DNA from: Blepharisma stoltei
Taxonomy: Eukaryota > Ciliophora > Heterotrichea > Heterotrichida > Blepharismidae
Assembly: GCA_914767885.1 (NCBI GenBank)
Contig: CAJZBQ010000004.1
Coordinates: 845,001 to 909,000, forward strand
Length of the DNA: 64,000 nucleotides
Direction of reading: 5' to 3'
Part shown: in pieces, positions 62,283 to 64,000 of the stretch
Position numbering within the stretch: position 1 is the stretch's first letter
Layout of the letters: each line of letters starts with the position of its first letter
Program-made: the position numbers and the translations under genes
Notes under the pieces: generated by a model
The model's input: the letters and a program-made list of their open reading frames with translations, nothing else
Databases searched by the model: none
Told to the model about the DNA's origin: nothing

Positions 62283-62738
62283 ATGCTGCAAGGAAAGCCC
62301 TTATCTTTGCTTCCTCTACAGACACTTATATACTATGACATCCTTTACTCTCATCTATACTTTATTGTCACAGCAGTTTTATATATATACAAAAGCACGA
62401 TCCTAACTTATCCTCCAAATACCATCTCACTTGAATGTGCCGGGCTTGCATTTTTTATTTTCCTTCAATATTTTCGTTTATTTATCGGTAATTATAATTC
62501 AGGCATAGTTGGAAATAAAGCAGAAGGGCCAGGGGTCATGATTCATTTCTTAGTTTTAACAATCCCTTCTATATTTGGAGGAGTGTTTTTCATTGCTTTG
62601 CAGCTTTATGTGTAATTAGTATCCAGACTAATAGCAGACCGGGTCATGAATATTATTTTCTTGATTATCTCAAGTATAGAGTTTATACTTGGGATTGTTG
62701 TTGTGATTAGATTCAAGAAGGCTGAAAGCACAAGATAA
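62283..62738 (+). CDS. TMEM216: TMEM216-like ciliary transition-zone protein
   Basis: About 146 residues, four membrane helices. LSLLPLQTLIYYDILYSHLY matches the TMEM216 start (SSLPLQILFYLN). YKSTILTYPPNTISLECAGL and YFRLFIGNYNSGIVGNKAEG follow its loop pattern (YKGLLLPYP; IRLFFGTKGN). A 15-nt intron at 62612-62626 must be removed to avoid TAA; then QLYVLIADRVMNIIFLIISS follows. Stop TAA at 62736-62738. TMEM216 acts in the MKS module at the base of cilia. TMEM17 is the alternative relative. Confidence 0.83.
62612..62626 (+). other. 15-nt intron in TMEM216-like gene
   Basis: GTAATTAGTATCCAG, 15 nt, starts GTA, ends CAG, contains in-frame TAA. Removal keeps the Val codon (GT|A) and opens the fourth membrane helix. 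Confidence 0.85.
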
Positions 62739-62780
62739 TTAATAATAAAATGAAGCTAATAATCCTGTTAATTAATTTCA

Positions 62781-64000
62781 TTATCTTGGTCTTCTTTCAT
62801 TGTCAATATCCAGCATCCTTGCATGTCTAAACCTGTCCACTGCAACCATCAGTGCTGATCGCCCTTCCAGTAAAAGCCCTCTAGGAATTTTGTTATCAGG
62901 GCACATGCCTTTGAGCAGCACTACAGTTTCGTGCTCTTCTCTAAGTGTCTTAAACATTCTCATCATCCTAGAGACTGCATTTACCTTGTTTTTCAGTAGA
63001 TTCTTCTTGGATTCTTTGGCTTCAGATTCCAGACCAATCAATCTTTTTTTAGCTACAGAATCAAAGCCAATATTTTTTTCTCCGTACCTGGGCTTTAGAA
63101 TATTATAAAGCATTGCCATGACTTTCTCTATAATGAAAGGTGAGCTCCAGTTAAAGACATTCATAAAATTTGGCAAAAGATAAGGATGATGGCTGTAGTT
63201 GAACTGCTGGACATTCAATGTGTTGTTTGTGAACCTTATAATAGCTCCTTTGTTGTTGTAGACATCACAGTAATTAGGAGCTGAAAACACTGTAATGACA
63301 AGAGGAAAATCGTCGTCACCTGCCCATCTATGCATTTTATACCCATCTGCCTGCACTTCATGCGCACGAATCAGCGCAATGAGATCATTTTGTTGTAAAA
63401 AATCATTCACTGCATCAGCCCCGTATAAATAGCTGCAACCCCTTGTAGTATTTTGAATATATGATGAAGGCATTACCCCATTTGCGTTATCAATTGGATC
63501 TGCCCACAATAAATCACAGAACATCCCATCTTTGGGTGGCTCTTCAAAGCGGTATACATGGTCAATATCTCCAATATTTTTCAGGTGTGGAGACAGGCCT
63601 CCATGCACTGATAAGAAGTTATCATTGACTGTTGCTGCAACAGGCAAGCAGTCAAAGCTGTCCATTATCTTTTCATATACTTCTGAGTCATATTTCTGAA
63701 TACACTCAATTCTGAACGTAAAATACGAAGTCAGCTGCCTGCATTCATGATTTCCACGAAGCAAGAAAACCAGATCTGGGTAATTTAACTTCAAACAGTA
63801 AATCAAAATAATAACTTCTAAAGAAAAAGAACCACGATCAACGTAATCTCCTAACTCCCACTCCGTGAGTGAACAAAACCATTAGAAAAATCCATATTTT
63901 TTTGCCCAACAACCCACCCTCCGTGAGTGAAAATTTTTTTACTAAAAAACTTTTTTATGAAAAAAAAATTTGATATATAAGTGGTAATTAGTATAATGAC
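62781..64000 (-). CDS. CNA: Calcineurin A (PP2B catalytic subunit), N-terminus beyond window
   Basis: Metallophosphatase motifs: GDYVDRGSFSLEVI (minus strand at about 63850), then FLLRGNHECRQLTSYFTF and VHGGLSPHLKNIGDIDHVYR. LLWADPIDNANG, TRGCSYLYGADAVNDF and SAPNYCDVYNNKGAII follow. Beyond the core it has the calcineurin-B-binding helix, a basic calmodulin-binding helix (KNLLKNKVNAVSRMMRMFKT) and an autoinhibitory-type end (MLDIDNERRPR). This is full calcineurin A layout. The frame is interrupted just before GDYVDRG by a family A element (63852 onward) that runs off the window, so the N-terminal third is not seen. Confidence 0.95.
63852..64000. mobile_element. Family A MITE-like IES in calcineurin A (left part only)
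   Basis: Starts at TA 63852-63853 with CTCCCACTCCGTGAGTGAAC and carries the second direct repeat CCACCCTCCGTGAGTGAAAA about 55 bp further in, then TATAAGTGGTAATTAGTATA. This is the double-repeat end; the palindromic end is beyond the window. It sits directly beside the codons of the GDYVDRG metal-binding motif. Confidence 0.9.

Overview
This 64 kb window is nuclear DNA of a heterotrich ciliate, most likely Blepharisma. TGA is read through as tryptophan at conserved positions in many genes, while TAA and TAG are stops. Introns are only 15-16 nt. Host DNA is AT-rich, genes are dense and on both strands, and cilium, basal-body and secretory-granule genes are present. The sequence looks like the germline (micronuclear) version of the genome, or an assembly retaining internal eliminated sequences (IESs). 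At least seven genes are broken by AT-rich, TA-bounded, MITE-like insertions, and deleting them from TA to TA restores the open frame in every complete case but one.

There are 44 protein genes (the first and last run off the window) and one tRNA-Gly. Left part (1-20 kb): MmgE/PrpD enzyme, DOMON protein, SPRY protein, casein kinase 1, a tryptophan-rich protein full of TGA codons, NSRP1, UNC119, ARV1, a BTB/EPTL-repeat/tandem-BRCT protein, and a cyclic-nucleotide-domain K+ channel carrying three insertions. Middle (20-40 kb): ribosomal P2, a reticulon-like protein, OST1/ribophorin I, a trichocyst-matrix-like protein, a jacalin-like protein and an EF-hand coiled-coil protein (both broken by retroposons), TRM112, centractin, an RCR-type E3 ligase, TMEM147, IFT20, a WD40 protein and an ankyrin protein. 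Right part (40-64 kb): FAIM-like, twin CX9C, coiled-coil and lipid-anchored proteins, V-ATPase c'', tRNA-Gly, importin-7/8, SWEET, a degenerate secreted cyclophilin, DP factor, rhomboid-like, Sec14-like, TMEM216 and calcineurin A.

Three layers of mobile DNA lie over the genes. (1) Family A and family B MITE-like IESs (about 300-840 bp) have C-rich/G-rich ends. Both share a compound design: one end is a perfect palindrome of the terminal repeat, the other carries the repeat twice in direct orientation. (2) GC-rich, SINE-like retroposons of about 400-600 bp (families C to G) have 10-16 bp target-site duplications (TSDs). Several sit inside exons, and deleting element plus one duplication restores the protein exactly. 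(3) Older palindromic elements and relics lie between genes, some with nested insertions.

The central observation is that SINE-like elements, not only TA-bounded MITEs, sit inside conserved coding exons and would have to be removed to the base to give functional proteins. One of them (25276-25739) has a duplication that contains no TA.
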